Assembly (NCBI GenBank): GCA_948567375.1
Contig: CAOYZS010000005.1
Span: 1,054,001-1,118,000 of the forward strand
DNA length: 64,000 nucleotides
Origin: Lunularia cruciata
Taxonomy: Eukaryota > Streptophyta > Marchantiopsida > Lunulariales > Lunulariaceae
Direction: 5' to 3'
The notes under the pieces are model-generated. The model worked only from the letters and a program-made list of their open reading frames with translations. It did not search any database and was not told the DNA's origin. Position 1 is the first letter of the stretch. Each line of letters opens with the position of its first letter. Made by a program: the position numbers and the translations under genes. Positions 34,943-46,151 of this stretch are shown in pieces.

Positions 34943-35290
34943 TCAATGTGCAGTGTCTTTTGTCATGACATTCACACCCGACCCCAAATCAATGGGTATG
35001 GATGTGATCATGTAGCATGTGATCTCCACATCCACTTCAAGAGATCCCAAATCTTCTTGTTCAATATGATAAATTGCGGGCAAGTCTTTTGTGGTCATCA
35101 TCCTTACTTTCTTGAGGGCTGAACTCAACTGCTTCTTGTATAGCTTTGTGTCCTCCCACGATTGCTTAAATGTGACATTAGCACTTGTAGATGCCAAATC
35201 AGCCACAATATCATAATGTGGGACTCCTCCCAACTTTACCTTCTTTACCTTTATCTTTGGGTCCAAAGTCTGTCCTTGTTCAAATCAGAC
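34943..35290 (-). pseudogene. Aspartic protease of M
   Basis: The 118-residue region holds IPIDLGSGVNVMTKDTA, the active-site motif in the D-L-G-S/A form typical of non-chromovirus plant Gypsy elements. Upstream it has a conserved FKQSWEDTKLYKKQL segment. A stop follows the motif at about 34943, so the flap part is out of frame or lost. It cleaves the Gag-Pol polyprotein in functional relatives. Confidence 0.75.
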
Positions 35291-35457
35291 TTCAGGGTGC
35301 TTAAAGATGGTGATTTGGAGTACTAATGGCCTTGACCGGATGTTCTTTGAGTTGACCAACTTTGGCTTGGATCAAGTCCTTTACTTTGGACCGGGTATCT
35401 GCCAGAAAAATGGGAGGATTTGTCTTTGTGTTCTCCTCCAAACTAATCTCCCATGTT

Positions 35458-37556
35458 CTAAGTACTACTTCCTTGATTTTTTTTCTGCAAGGCTTTTGCT
35501 TTAGCTTTTGCTAGAATCTTTTCCTCCTTGGCAGAAAGGATAGCTTTTGAGCATAACCTCTTCGCCTTTTGTGAAGATGAAGAAGTAGTACTCACTTCTT
35601 TGCAATCGTGCTTCTTCTTACCCGTGCGTGTCTCAACCTTCAAAATTTTGAGGTTCAGCCATTGTCCTTCTGAAGCAGGACTCCCTTCTTGAGACCTCTC
35701 CTCCTCAAGTGTTATACAATTCACATTTGTATCCCCTTTTGCTTGCAGTGCAGCACGCTCAGCAGGGATTTGTACATGCTTTATAGGCAGATTTGGGTTT
35801 GGTGGTTGCGGGCACTACCTTAAATTTCCACAAAGTGAAATGTACCCAATTTGCCATCTTGGCTCTGAACAATTTGAAGCCAATGTTCCATCAAGCCACA
35901 ATTATAGCAAGCACCCAATGCAACATTTTGAGGCCTATTTTGGCCACCCATCGGTGGTCTTCATGTGTGAGCATTATTGTTATACTTCCTTGGTCCATAC
36001 CTTGGACCTTGATACGATGTGCTCGCTTGAGGCTGAACCTCTTGGGTTTGGTACACAACCTCCTCTTCCTCACTTTGATCCCAACTGGGAACCCAATCAA
36101 TTTGTTGCACTAGAAATGCATTGCGTGTCAAACACTCCGTATTAGCATGGCCGGATTTACCACATAAAGTGCACCATACATTTGGTCGGCCAAATGACGG
36201 AGGCTTTCTTTGGTCCTTAGCCCCAATCATTTGGATCTTGAAATCCGCAAACTCTTTAATAAGAGTCTCTAGCTTCTGATTCGCCTTAGGTACATTCTTT
36301 GCTGGTGGTGTTACTGGTTTCTCCCCTCCATGTCTTTGTATTCTTCTTGGCTTTGATTCTTCTTTGGATTCCAAAGAAGAACTCAAAGATGTGGAGGATT
36401 CCTCCGAAGAAGGGGACGTGCTGCAAGAAGCTCTCCTTCTAGGCTTCTTGCCTTTCTTCTCTCAATTTCTTTGGTTGTTGGACGAGTGAGAGTGAGCCGC
36501 CTCATATTGGGTGACATGTTTGAGGACTTTGTCCAAGGAGGTTACATTCCTCTCCCTGACAAAGATACAAATCTCCAATGAAAGCCCGCTAAGGAACCAG
36601 GTAATGGCTTGGGCATTGGAGTAACCCACCACACCGGATTGTTTCAAAACTTGGTTCAATAGGGCCATGAACCGCCTGGAGTAATCTCTCAACTTTTCCT
36701 TCTTCACTCAGTCCAAATCATTGAGTGCTGCAAAGACACTTGTATCATAATCAACAACCTAGAATTGGTCCAAGAAGCCATTTTGCAAGTCTGCCCAATC
36801 GGCTGGTGTGAACCCCTTCTGGGTTACATGGGTGTTCCTCCAAGCTTTCTTTTGGAGCATACTTGGAAAAGTTTGCAAACAATCCGTAGAGTCATGTTCC
36901 TTGTTGGCAAAGGAGATGACTTCAAATTCTTTGATAAATTCATCAGGATCTTCATCTTGTTTGGTCCCCTTATACTTCTGATAGGTGTGTCGGGTGACAT
37001 GCAATAAAGTCATCATTCAATTTGGTGGGATTGGCTATGGTAAGTTTGAACTTGATGGGCCCGAGGAGCTGCTTGGTATGGATGCCGTGTTGACAGCCGA
37101 AGGATTCCAATTAGTCAAGTTCAAAGTGGAGTCTTCTTTGACAATTTCTTCTTCTCTGTTTATGTTGACTTCAACAAATAAAAGCAAGAGGTTCAACACC
37201 TTCCAAGTGTTCTTCAAAATTCCTTCAAGACAACCGAGGAATCATGCATGGAAGATGTTGACACTCTTCTTTCATAAGTGTTTGTGTTATCTTTTAACAA
37301 ACAAACTTCTTGATAAATTCAACTTCCTTTACAGCTTTAAGAAGAAGGGGGATGAGAAGTAGCCTTGCCATCTGCCTTTGCATTTCTTTTGTTTGAGTTC
37401 ATGCAAAGCTTTTTGAACTTTGTGAAGAAGTTGGAAGTCCAACGCCTCCCGTTTGGCTTTGTCAAAAGTGGATTGGATCTTCAAGCGTTCTTCTTCTTCA
37501 CGATGCAATGTTTGTCTTCTAACTCTCTCTTCTTGTTCTTCTCTTGATGAAGACAT
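35458..37556 (-). pseudogene. Gag of M
   Basis: Starts ATG 37556 (MSSSREEQEERVRRQTL), only 9 bases from the 5' LTR end. Fragments at 37329-37556, 37035-37217, 36759-37016, 36462-36707 and 35961-36386 all share one frame, so only in-frame stops separate them. A retrotransposon capsid-like region covers 36462-37016 (DPDEFIKEFEVISFANKEHD, LRDYSRRFMALLNQVLKQSG). A CCHC zinc knuckle follows, CTLCGKSGHANTEC, at about 36130-36175. A second, degraded knuckle begins CYNCGLMEHW near 35910. The basic linker (35458-35724) leads to protease in other frames. Confidence 0.85.
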
Positions 37557-37732
37557 TCATATTGCTGTGACACCCAATTTTGAATTCAAACGATTGTCAT
37601 TCTTTCATTTTGGATCCAATATGACAAACCACCTCTTGCTCAATCCTATGTAGATTGTATTGCAGGTGCAGATTGAGCAAAGATGGAGATCCAAAATGAC
37701 AAACCACCTCTTCATATCTGCCTCTTCAAATC

Positions 37733-40292
37733 TCAAAATTGTTTCTGCTCCGATCCGATGTCAATCTGCTCATCGACTTTCAAACCCGATGATCTTCCTA
37801 TTACTATTCCTTCTTTGGGTTTATCTGATTCTACTAATTCCTTCACTATTTCTACTACTTCTTCACTAGGAACTATAATTGAGGTCATGTGTAATCCATC
37901 TACTTCTTTATCTTGCAACCACCACTCTTCTCTAAGGTCTCAACGGACAAGTTCAAAGACACTTGAATTCCTACTTCTACAACATCAGACATTTTCTCCT
38001 ATGTCACACTACTCCTAATTCTCTCTAACTCTAAATTCACTAAATCTAATATGAGATTGTCATTGTCTCCTACTTCTAACATCTTTCTATCTACTCGCTT
38101 GCTCAATCGGATTAGTAGAGTGTTCATATCAACATCTTTGGCTCTCCTCTTCCGAGTTTCTTGCACAAGCAACTTTAACTCGTGTAGTCTTGCTTCTTCC
38201 AATCTTCTTTCAGCCTTAGTGCACAACATTCCTCTCAACTTTCCCATAATGTCTCCTATTGACTCCAATGCATACCCTTGAGACCCTAAACTCTGCCTTC
38301 AACTCCTCCTGGTACATCTTCAATTTATCTTTGTACTCAATAGCAAGCATCTTCTTCTCCTCCACATACTAAGAACTTTGTAACTCTGCAGTTCGTACCA
38401 ACTCTCTCAGCCTTTCTTCTTCTTGATGTCTGACCACCAACTTTCTTTGCCATGCTTGATCCTTCCTAGCTGAACTCTTCCTCAAGCTTTCTAACTCCTG
38501 CTCCATCACTGATGCCATCACTTTCACATGAATACTCTTGATGTGCACTTCACTATCCTCCTCTTTCATCTTGGTCAGCAACATCGTCTGCTCCTTCAAC
38601 TCTTTGGCTTGCCACTGCATTTTGCTCTCTCTTGACTCAAAACTCTCCTACAACTTCTCAAATGTCTTCTGCCTCAAGACTATATCCACCCAAAGCTCTT
38701 CAACTTCCTCATCTCTTTGGGTTACACACTCTTGCAATCCCTTCACTTCAGCCAGCAGATACTTCACCACCTGCAACTCATTCGTCACCTTCATATGATC
38801 TTGTGGGATTACCTTCTGGTGCTCTTTCAACAACTCCAACAATGGAGTTACAACATGCGATAAATATTGTATTCCTCCAAAGTTGTCTTGGTCTTTGGCC
38901 CCATCTTCGTACTTTGCCTCTTCCGCCGGCTCCTTCTTCCAAAGTCTTGATCTTTGTACCTTCAGTGATACTACATCTGAGCTTCCTTCTTCCTTACCTG
39001 CTAAACTTGGGCCCTTAGGGTACTCCTTCTTTTGCTCAGCCCCCTTCTCTTCCATGACCAGGGCTGCATAAGAATTAGCATTTCCCTTGATACTGTCAAT
39101 CATTGTGTGAAAAGCTTCATCTTCTTTTGCTTCAGCCGATTGTTGAACTTCTTTTCCATCCTCACTCTCACTTCTAGATTCCCCACTTTGTAACGTGAGT
39201 TCTGCTTCTTTTGAGTCTTCTCCTCTAGACTCTATCTCCCCTTCAGACTTGGTTTCCAAAGGTTCTTCTTTCACCGCCTTCTTACCCCACAAAATGAGTC
39301 TTTGGATCTTTCTTTGTGTTGGAGGCAACTCTGCTTCTTCAGGTTCATTTTGCTTCTTTGTCTTTGGGCTTATGACTTCTTCCATCTCCCATTGTCGCAT
39401 TCTCATGAAATGATCATCATTGGCTTGCAGGTGTGCCATGTACTGTTGTTCTTCTTCATCCGCTTCCCGTCTCAAATCAGAATGATAATGTGACACCATG
39501 CGACACCTCTCCTCCGCTGTCGGCAAATTCAATCCAAAGTAGAAATGTGCTACAAACGGTGCAAAATAATGTGGAGGGGAATTTGTCCTCCAATTGACAA
39601 CCATCTGCCTTTTTCTTTAGTGGAAACACTTTGTCCAATTCACCTTCACTCCTGCAAACATCCGGTGGAAAAGGACCGTCTACTGCATGTTCACATAAGT
39701 CATTTGTTTTGGTTTGAACATTGCTATTATCGTCCCCAAAATGCTTCATTTAATCTGGTTCCGATAGAACTCCAACTTGTAACCAATAATTGTATATAGA
39801 GCAAAGAATGAATTGTGTATGTCCGTAGTCGCCTCTGCAACATCACACTTCCAATAGAAGGTGATCTCCATTGGTTCTCCTACTTCCTTCCCCAACACTA
39901 ACCTCCAATACGACTCAGTCCATCAAGCCAGATTTCCTCTCTTCCCCTCAACTTCATGACCTTCCTCACAAATACTGGCAGCTATCTTTGCCATGACTCA
40001 TGGGAAATTGAAATTCCAGTTCCACGCTAAAAAAGTAATCTGAAGTCTATTCAAGACCTCAATCCTTGCTACAACATCCAACCTCCAAATTGCAATACTT
40101 CTTACTGCAAGGGCATTCTTGACCTTCTTTGCCATGATCTGCTCTCTTGTTCTTCAGCATTGGAAGACTTCCCTCTCCTAGAGGAGACACTCTAACCCCT
40201 TCTAGATTTTGGAAAATTTTAGTCTCAATCTGCTTCTAGACACGCATTATTGCAGAATGACTACTTAGAGGAACATGAAATCTACTTGACAT
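37733..40292 (-). pseudogene. LTR-ORF in the 5' LTR of M
   Basis: Same gene as in the 3' LTR. ATG at 40292 follows a minus-strand ATATAAAA box. The longest open part is 318 aa (38648-39604), from the conserved SPPHYFAPFVAHFYFGLNL block through an acidic Ser/Glu linker (SRSESEDGKEVQQSAEAKED) into the coil. The rest of the coil is at 37999-38268 and 38369-38620, and the end is VDEQIDIGSEQKQF at 37733. It is better preserved than the 3' LTR copy in the linker and coil. Frameshifts lie around 37920-38000, 38280-38370 and 39610. Confidence 0.85.
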
Positions 40293-41061
40293 ATTCAATT
40301 TTCCCCTACGCAATTGCAATTTTATATTACTCCCAATTGCAGTCATTCTTCAGTCAATTTCAAAATTGACTTCCCCTTCTTCTACATGTTGATGTCCTGT
40401 CACTATCAAGACATGCTTCTTCTGCCTCCACCGTTTCTTGAAGTGTACTTTCTTGCCACGTAGAAAGGTTGTTAGACCGTCTTCGTATCGGCCTTCTCTG
40501 CCCGATCCGAAGATGATTGTCTTCGGACTTGTTTCTTTGTACTCCTCTTCTGAGTACTTCTGTTTTTTGACCTGAAGTCAACTTCTCCAGATTCCTTCCA
40601 AAGACACTCCCATCCATTCTTTTCTTTGTAATTTGGCTTTCTTGCTTACTTCTTCTCCAAACGCTGACAAAACAAAACAAAATTGTGTGCATGTGGTACC
40701 TACATTTTTTGTTTTTTTTTCAAATGTGGAAGAAGTGTATAGAGAAGTCAAATTGCGCTTGTATGGCCAAATAAGGTGAAGAAAAGTGTCCTCGGGATGA
40801 CATGGCTTTAGGTCATAAGGTGAAGTACTTGGAATTGCCCTGTCAGCATACAACCTGAAGTAAGGAGTCTTTGCATCGGGGGTGCTCAACCCGAGGCAAG
40901 GACAATGTAACAATTTTCCTTTGGGGCAAGAGATTCAAGAAGGGACTGTTCAAAAACGGTGGTCATATGCGTGAGAGACACTTGACAGTGACAGGAGCAT
41001 GCAAGAGGTGTGATTTCTTGATAGAAACTCAAATTGAAGAGAGACAAAGAAGGCACGACTC

Positions 41062-41069
41062 TATAAAAA
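41062..41069 (+). promoter_or_regulatory. TATA box of the LTR-ORF (LTR N)
   Basis: TATAAAAA, 27 bp before the ORF ATG at 41089. Same position as in E, C, F and R. Confidence 0.6.
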
Positions 41070-41088
41070 TTGCGCTAAAGACAAAGCG

Positions 41089-43647
41089 ATGATAAGCAAT
41101 TTTCCCTTGCCATTAAGAAGTCATCCTGCTGGAGATTGTGGGAAGGGAAGTAGAGTCGAAGACATGTTGGTGTGTAGAGGAGAATTGGAGAGAGCTAATC
41201 CGGGAATCAGTAGGAAGATGGGAGGAGGGAAGAAGAACTCCAAATTTGCAGTGAGAAATCATGCAATTTGGAGGTTAGATGTGATCGCAAGAATTGAAGT
41301 CTTGAGTAGACTTCAGATCACATTCTTGGCATGGAACTAGAATGTAAGCTTTCCAGGGTTCATGACTGAGATAATTGAGAGTAGATGTCTAAATGGCCTC
41401 AAGGAAGAGGGGAAGAGAGGTAATCCGGCCTGTTGGACGAAGTCAGATTGGAGGTAGTACTCGGAACAGAAGCAGGCACAAAGCATGGTGCCACGTTCTT
41501 GGGGAAGGGAGAAATAGCAGAAGAAACCCAGGGGGTGAGAGATGCTTTCTCTTTAAAGTGCACAAAGAATGGATACAAAGTAGAGAGTTACAAGGATCCT
41601 ATCAAGCAAGGGATCATGAGTGCACTAATGGCAATCTTGAAGCCGGAGAGAACAACTTATGTGATGAAGCACCAAGTGGTGTTCTTCCATAAGATGTTTG
41701 CAGGAGAGCCAATTAACTGGGCAAAGTGTTTTCATGGGTGAAAAAGACAGATGGTGTGGAATTTATGGGATAAATAACCTCCGCATTACATTGTGCCATT
41801 TGCAACTCATTTCTATATGGGGCTGAACTTGCTCAATGTGGCGGAGCGCAATAGGTTGGTGTCACATTTCCATCCCAACTTAAGAAAGGATGTTGACACG
41901 GAGGAACAACAATACATTCTTCAGATCAGGAGCAGCGATGAGTACTATGCATAGACGGGGAAGAGTGTGCAATTGGACATGAGTACTCCAAAGTCAAAGA
42001 AGAGGAGTCAACAAGGAGAAGGAGAATACATCAAGAAAGTAAGACCTCAGAAAACCAGAAGAGTAAACTCGAGGAAAGGTATGGTGGTAATCGCATCGTT
42101 GGAGGAAAAATCGAAAGGTGAAGCCAGGTGCAAGTCCAAAGACTCGGAAAGAGATTAAGAACACGAGTTCACACTGCAGAGTGGAGACACAATTAGTGAC
42201 AATGATGATGGAGAGGAGATGACATCAGTACCTGAGGAAGAGAAAGCCATGACGGAGATGAAGGAAAAGGTAACTCAAAGTTAGAAGATGAAGTGCCAAA
42301 GCAAGAAGAAAGGAAAGTTACCATTCAACAAGGAGTTTGTTCCAAGCAAAAAGTGAAGTATGAAGCGGGGCCAAGTAAGGTAAAAGAAGAGGAGAATGAA
42401 AGTTCAGGGAGTGAAGCATCCATTCCTATATGGTGACTTCGGCTTAGAAGGCAAGTGTCAAGTGAAGAAGAGGTGAAGAAGGAGATCACTCCACCAGTCG
42501 AGGTAACTCCGAGTGAAGGAGTGGAGTACCTGCAGGAGGTTGTGTGCCCCTTATTAGTGAAGTTAGAGCACAAGAAGAAGGAGATGCAGTTGAAGTGTCC
42601 GGAGGTGAAGACAATGTTGCAAGTGTTAGCATGATTAGAAGAAGAGAACTCGCAATTGAAGAAGAGTATAATCCGAGGTGAGGAGGAAAGTGAAGTACTA
42701 CAAGTAGATGCAGTAGTGTAGAATCAAATGACTGAGAATTTGAGGAGAGAAGCAAGGAATTGGGAGGAGCTGATAGAGCAGAGTGTTATAGCAAAGGAAA
42801 GACAAATTGCTGAATATGAAATCTTGAAGTAGCAATTTGCTGATTCAAGACTAGAAATTATCCATGCTATGGCAAGAGTAGTAGAGAAAGAACAAGAGGT
42901 TGATAGGGTGATGGAGAGTGTAGAGAAGAAGAAGCAGCTGTGGCAACGAGAGTTGACAGTGTGGTATAGAGAAGAAGAAAGGTTGAGAGAGTTACTTCGC
43001 AATCAAGAGGAAAAGATTGTGCAAAAAGAGAAGGAGAAAGAAGCTGTGAAAGCCGAGTTTGAAGCAAAATTGGCAATCTACAGAGAAGATTGGCTTGCAG
43101 ATTGAGAACAAGAGAGGAAAATGAGATTGGAGCCTTTAAAGAGATCGTGATCAAGATGAATGTGATACTGAGTACAAAGGCCAGTGTGCGCATCAAAGAG
43201 ACAAGGCTGCACAAGTTAAAGTTGTTGGTGCAGGAGACGAGGAGGAGAAATGCGAAGGACAAAGACTTGAATGCTTTGTTGATCAGTCTAAGAACTCATG
43301 AAGATAGGAAGATACTGGAAGTAGAAGACAATATCACAATTAGATTAGACTTAGTCAAATTAGAGATAGATAAACTTCGGAAGGATGTGAGAGCAAAACC
43401 TGAAGTAGATAACATACGAGTGCAGATATCTTCAGAGTTACCATTGGAGGTATTAGAGAAGAGTGGGTCGGGAGATAAGGAGTTAGAAAGATTACCTATT
43501 AGTGGAATTTCAGATCAGGAAAGAGAACTGTTAGATTTGGTAGAGAAATTAGGAGTTGTGAAACCCAAGGATAGAGTAGTAGTGAGTGAAGTTTTTTCGG
43601 GTTTGGGTTTGAAAGCCAAGGAAGAAGTAGACATTGGATCGGATTAG
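41089..43647 (+). pseudogene. LTR-ORF of solo LTR N (full length)
   Basis: About 850 codons from ATG 41089 (MISNFPLPLRSHPAGD) to TAG 43645-43647 after EEVDIGSD. N-terminal domain: 41433-41741 open, with GATFLGKGEIAEETQGVRD, NGYKVESYKDPIKQGIMSALM and VFFHKMFAGEPINWAKCFHG. A PPHYIVPF-like block follows (about 41780), a basic stretch (41967-42158), an acidic linker (42180-42420), and a coil (42500-43300; MARVVEKEQEVDRVMESV, REEERLRELLRNQEEKIV). The tail, RLDLVKLEIDKLRKDV to the end, is open over 43090-43647 (185 aa). At least four frameshifts and several stops. Confidence 0.82.
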
Positions 43648-43763
43648 AAATAGTTTTGAGATTTGAAGAGGCAGATATGAAGAGGTGCATTGTCATTTTG
43701 GATCTGTAGGTTAGAAGAGTTGTTGTAGAACGGTATTTTTGTTTAAAATGTCATTTGCTTCAC

Positions 43764-43771
43764 TATTTAAG
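43764..43771 (+). promoter_or_regulatory. Second TATA-like box TATTTAAG (LTR N)
   Basis: CACTATTTAAGAGTAGC lies 117 bp after the ORF stop, the same distance as in E. Confidence 0.45.
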
Positions 43772-44453
43772 AGTAGCATTCGTAGTCATATGTTGTTCAA
43801 TGCTCATAATTTTTTTAAATAGATATAGCAAAGTGTTGTGAAGTAGTGCTCATTGCTTGAGCTTGATTCCGAGTATCAACTCTGTGTCTGTAATTGTGAG
43901 TGTGTGGAGAAATTTGAAGTGCAAGTTAGCATGCTTGTTGGATGTTAGATTCCAAAACCTTGATCTTCATTCTGTGTGTTTGATCTTGAGTGAAGTGCAA
44001 TCAAAGCAATGCCTTGACAGATCTGAGAGGAATTCTAGTGTTGGTAGTATTCTGCATTTGTGAGTGCAGTGCAAAGTTGATGTGAAGCAATTTTGATCGA
44101 GTAAATTGTGCCTTCAATGGAGGAGTAAACACAATTCTGAGGCAAAGTCTTTTTCATAGTGAAGTGTCATTTTCAAGAGAGCCTGAATCATCACAATCAA
44201 GATTGTTTGGAAAGAATTGAAGGAGTTGTGACTAAGTGTGACAGATTGTTGTGACAAGACTGCAAATCAGTGCTTGTTACTCTCTTCTGGGTGTGGTTTC
44301 TACTTGAGAGACTAAAGAAGAACTCAAGAAGAACTACATTATTACTGTTTGACTTTGTATTTGACCAATTCTGAATTGTATCTCTGCAGGAACAACTTTA
44401 CTTACTTGATTACCACAAAAGTGATATTTGCTTAGTTGTCGCAGTGCACCACA

Positions 44454-44458
44454 ATGCT
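44454..44458. repeat. Target-site duplication of M, right copy (ATGCT)
   Basis: Borders the 5' LTR outer end (CCACA at 44449-44453, restored after excision of N). Pairs with 27841-27845. Confidence 0.9.
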
Positions 44459-44720
44459 CTTGTCCGTTACAATTTCCACACAATAAAACACAATGTATTT
44501 GCTTATGGAGCTCAAGACAATTGGTTGACCAATGTCCTAGAGCTCCACAATTGTAACATGAGCCAAGATTATTAATATGGCATGGTGGTAAAACACTATG
44601 TTGTGGCTCATTATTGACAAATTCTCTTAGTATAAAGAAAGGGAGCATGAATGCCGAGATCATGGTGCCCTTAGAGCAATGTTTTGCACCACAAATAGGT
44701 AGTCATCCTCTTCCTTATAG
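44459..44720 (-). pseudogene. Gag zinc-knuckle region of element J
   Basis: The minus strand reads FVNNEPQHSVLPPCHINNL, then CYNCGALGHWSTNC, an intact CCHC knuckle. Just before it (higher coordinates) CGAKHCSKGTMISAFML resembles a decayed first knuckle of M gag. It is the other half of J, separated by insertion of M. It fades out above about 44720. Confidence 0.75.
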
Positions 44721-45405
44721 TACTCTTATTGGTCCATGTTACAAAAAGGTCTAAGTTTAGGGACTACAAGCTACAGGTTAGTAAAGGATACGAGAACAAA
44801 ATGTTGCGAGACAAGAAGATTTGTGGGAATGTACATTAGTGAAATTATTTCAAGGTTCAACAACATGCTAAGAGAGTATGTTAAAAAACATCTAGGGAAA
44901 GCATGTAAGGGAGGAGAGCCAATTGGCAATTATGGCATGGACCGCAAAGGACATAGTGGCCAAATTAGTATAACATTTTTGGGTAGATAATAATTTTCTT
45001 AAGGTTTAGATTAGGATATACAAGAGGAATGCCTTCCCTTGGCAGTAGAGAAGGCCTGGTGGTGTGGCAATGGGAATTGGTCATTCTTCTACTTTTCAGG
45101 ATTTTAGACCTTATTCTATGTCTTATGGTTGGTACAGCAAGAAAATATATAAAGTTATCAACTCCTAAGCTGGCTATATACATGGGTGGAATGCATAAGT
45201 GTCATTTTTCTTGTCCTTTGAGTATATTTTTATTCTTATGAATTGGTGCTCCTTGCCTTCTCATTGCACTTTTGGGACTAGTAGGTGGTTGTACTAGGAA
45301 CCTACATCCCATAGATGATGATCAAACATTGAGTGATATAGACATACCATGAAAGCCAAAGGACTCTTGGAGGTGTTAGACCCTTGAGCCAACTCCAAAG
45401 GTAAG
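44721..45405. other. Unassigned sequence left of chromovirus P
   Basis: No GL LTR, pol or other domain was recognised. Reading frames are short (longest 84 aa at 44736-44990, plus). It may be the decayed 5' part of J or older host DNA. P is inserted at 45405/45406, and the flank resumes at 52034. Confidence 0.4.
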
Positions 45406-46151
45406 TGTAATACTCCGAGGACAAGAGAAGAGAGAAAACACAGATTGCACACTCAAACATTCGATGCCCCAAGGGAGCACCTTCTCTTTATTATATAGGC
45501 AAAGAGGATCTCCTCCAAGGAAGCTCCACCATAGGATTAGGGACACAGATAGGTGACATGTCAGCAAGCTCCACCCTTGGATTACTTACTTGGATGGGTG
45601 ACCTGTCTGGTCTAGGTCCTATCTGGTTGGTCAAACGAGCTTTGACCGGAGGGAATCTTTTAGGGAATCTTCCTATAGGAATCTCGGAATCACATGAGTA
45701 AGGTACCATTGGAAAGCTCTTGACGAGACAAACCAGGGGGGATGGAAGGCCAGCCTTTTCTCTGCCGGGAAGGGGGGGGGGGATTTGCACATTTTCGAGG
45801 CCTAATTCATCCGTTTAGGCCTCCGAAATTGCCTTCAAAGATTTTAGGCATATTTCGGTTCCTACTCTATTAGTAGAAGTCCTCTTTTGGTGATACCTCT
45901 TTCTGATCTGTTTAGTCCATCATGTGTAACATCCTTCCAGATGTTACCAAACCAATTCTCACCTTTAAATCATATGTCTAGCTATTGGTTCTAAGGTTCT
46001 CAAGTCTATTTCGGTTTCTGCCCTATTAGTAGAAGTACTCTTTTGGTGATACTTCTATCTGATCTATTTTGACCATCATGTATAACATCATTCTAGATGT
46101 TACCAAACCGAATTTCACATCTAGATCATATGGCTAACCCTTGGTATTACA
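45406..46151 (-). repeat. 3' LTR of P, with an internal tandem duplication
   Basis: Ends TGTAATACC / GGAGTATTACA. Its sense 5' portion contains two copies of a unit of about 150 bp (about 45851-46006 and 46007-46151, period 156). Each has TATTTCGGTT, TTTTGGTGATAC and GATGTTACCAAACC. A minus-strand TATATAATAAAG near 45483-45500 is a candidate TATA/polyadenylation region. A poly-G run near 45770 differs between the two LTRs. Confidence 0.9.

Larger units (their letters stand above)
40692..44443 (+). mobile_element. Solo GL LTR N (plus), inserted at the tip of M 5' LTR
   Basis: TGTGGTACCTACA at 40692 to GCTTAGTTGTCGCA at 44443, 3752 bp, with perfect target duplications GTGCA (40687-40691, 44444-44448). 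The site is five bases from the outer end of M. Excision restores GTGTGCACCACA, the M terminus. Its length is identical to R, suggesting this is the full family length. Confidence 0.93.
27846..44453 (-). mobile_element. GL Gypsy retrotransposon M, both LTRs and interior (minus)
   Basis: This is the key element of the window. Its 3' LTR (27846-31589) follows a polypurine tract, its interior (31590-37565) carries gag, protease, RT, RNase H and integrase in the usual Gypsy order, and its 5' LTR (37566-44453) holds nested LTR N. The outer ends are TGTGACAACCCGG and CACCACA, flanked by a perfect 5-bp duplication ATGCT (27841-27845, 44454-44458). Net of N it is about 12.85 kb. The protease (DLGSGVNVM) and the absence of a chromodomain point to the non-chromovirus (OTA-type) plant Gypsy branch. 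Coding regions contain stops and one clear pol frameshift, so it is not autonomous. Confidence 0.95.
37566..44453 (-). repeat. 5' LTR of M, with nested N and a deleted inner end
   Basis: The outer end is CACCACA at 44453 and the inner end TGTGACACCC at 37566. Net of N it is about 3.1 kb, 600 bp less than the 3' LTR. The missing part is the segment between the ORF end and the LTR terminus, including the conserved CAATGCCTTGACAGATCT block. In its place lie about 115 bp with a partly duplicated GATCCAA-ATGACAAACC motif (37613 and 37689). No primer-binding site can be found beside it. Confidence 0.85.

Noticed and set aside
44736-44990. 84-aa plus-strand reading frame as a small host gene
   Set aside because: No recognisable domain, no supporting context and no start or splice evidence. 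Listed only as unassigned sequence.
45770-45782. Poly-G run as a regulatory or G-quadruplex element
   Set aside because: It differs between the two P LTRs in length and context and looks like slippage variation.
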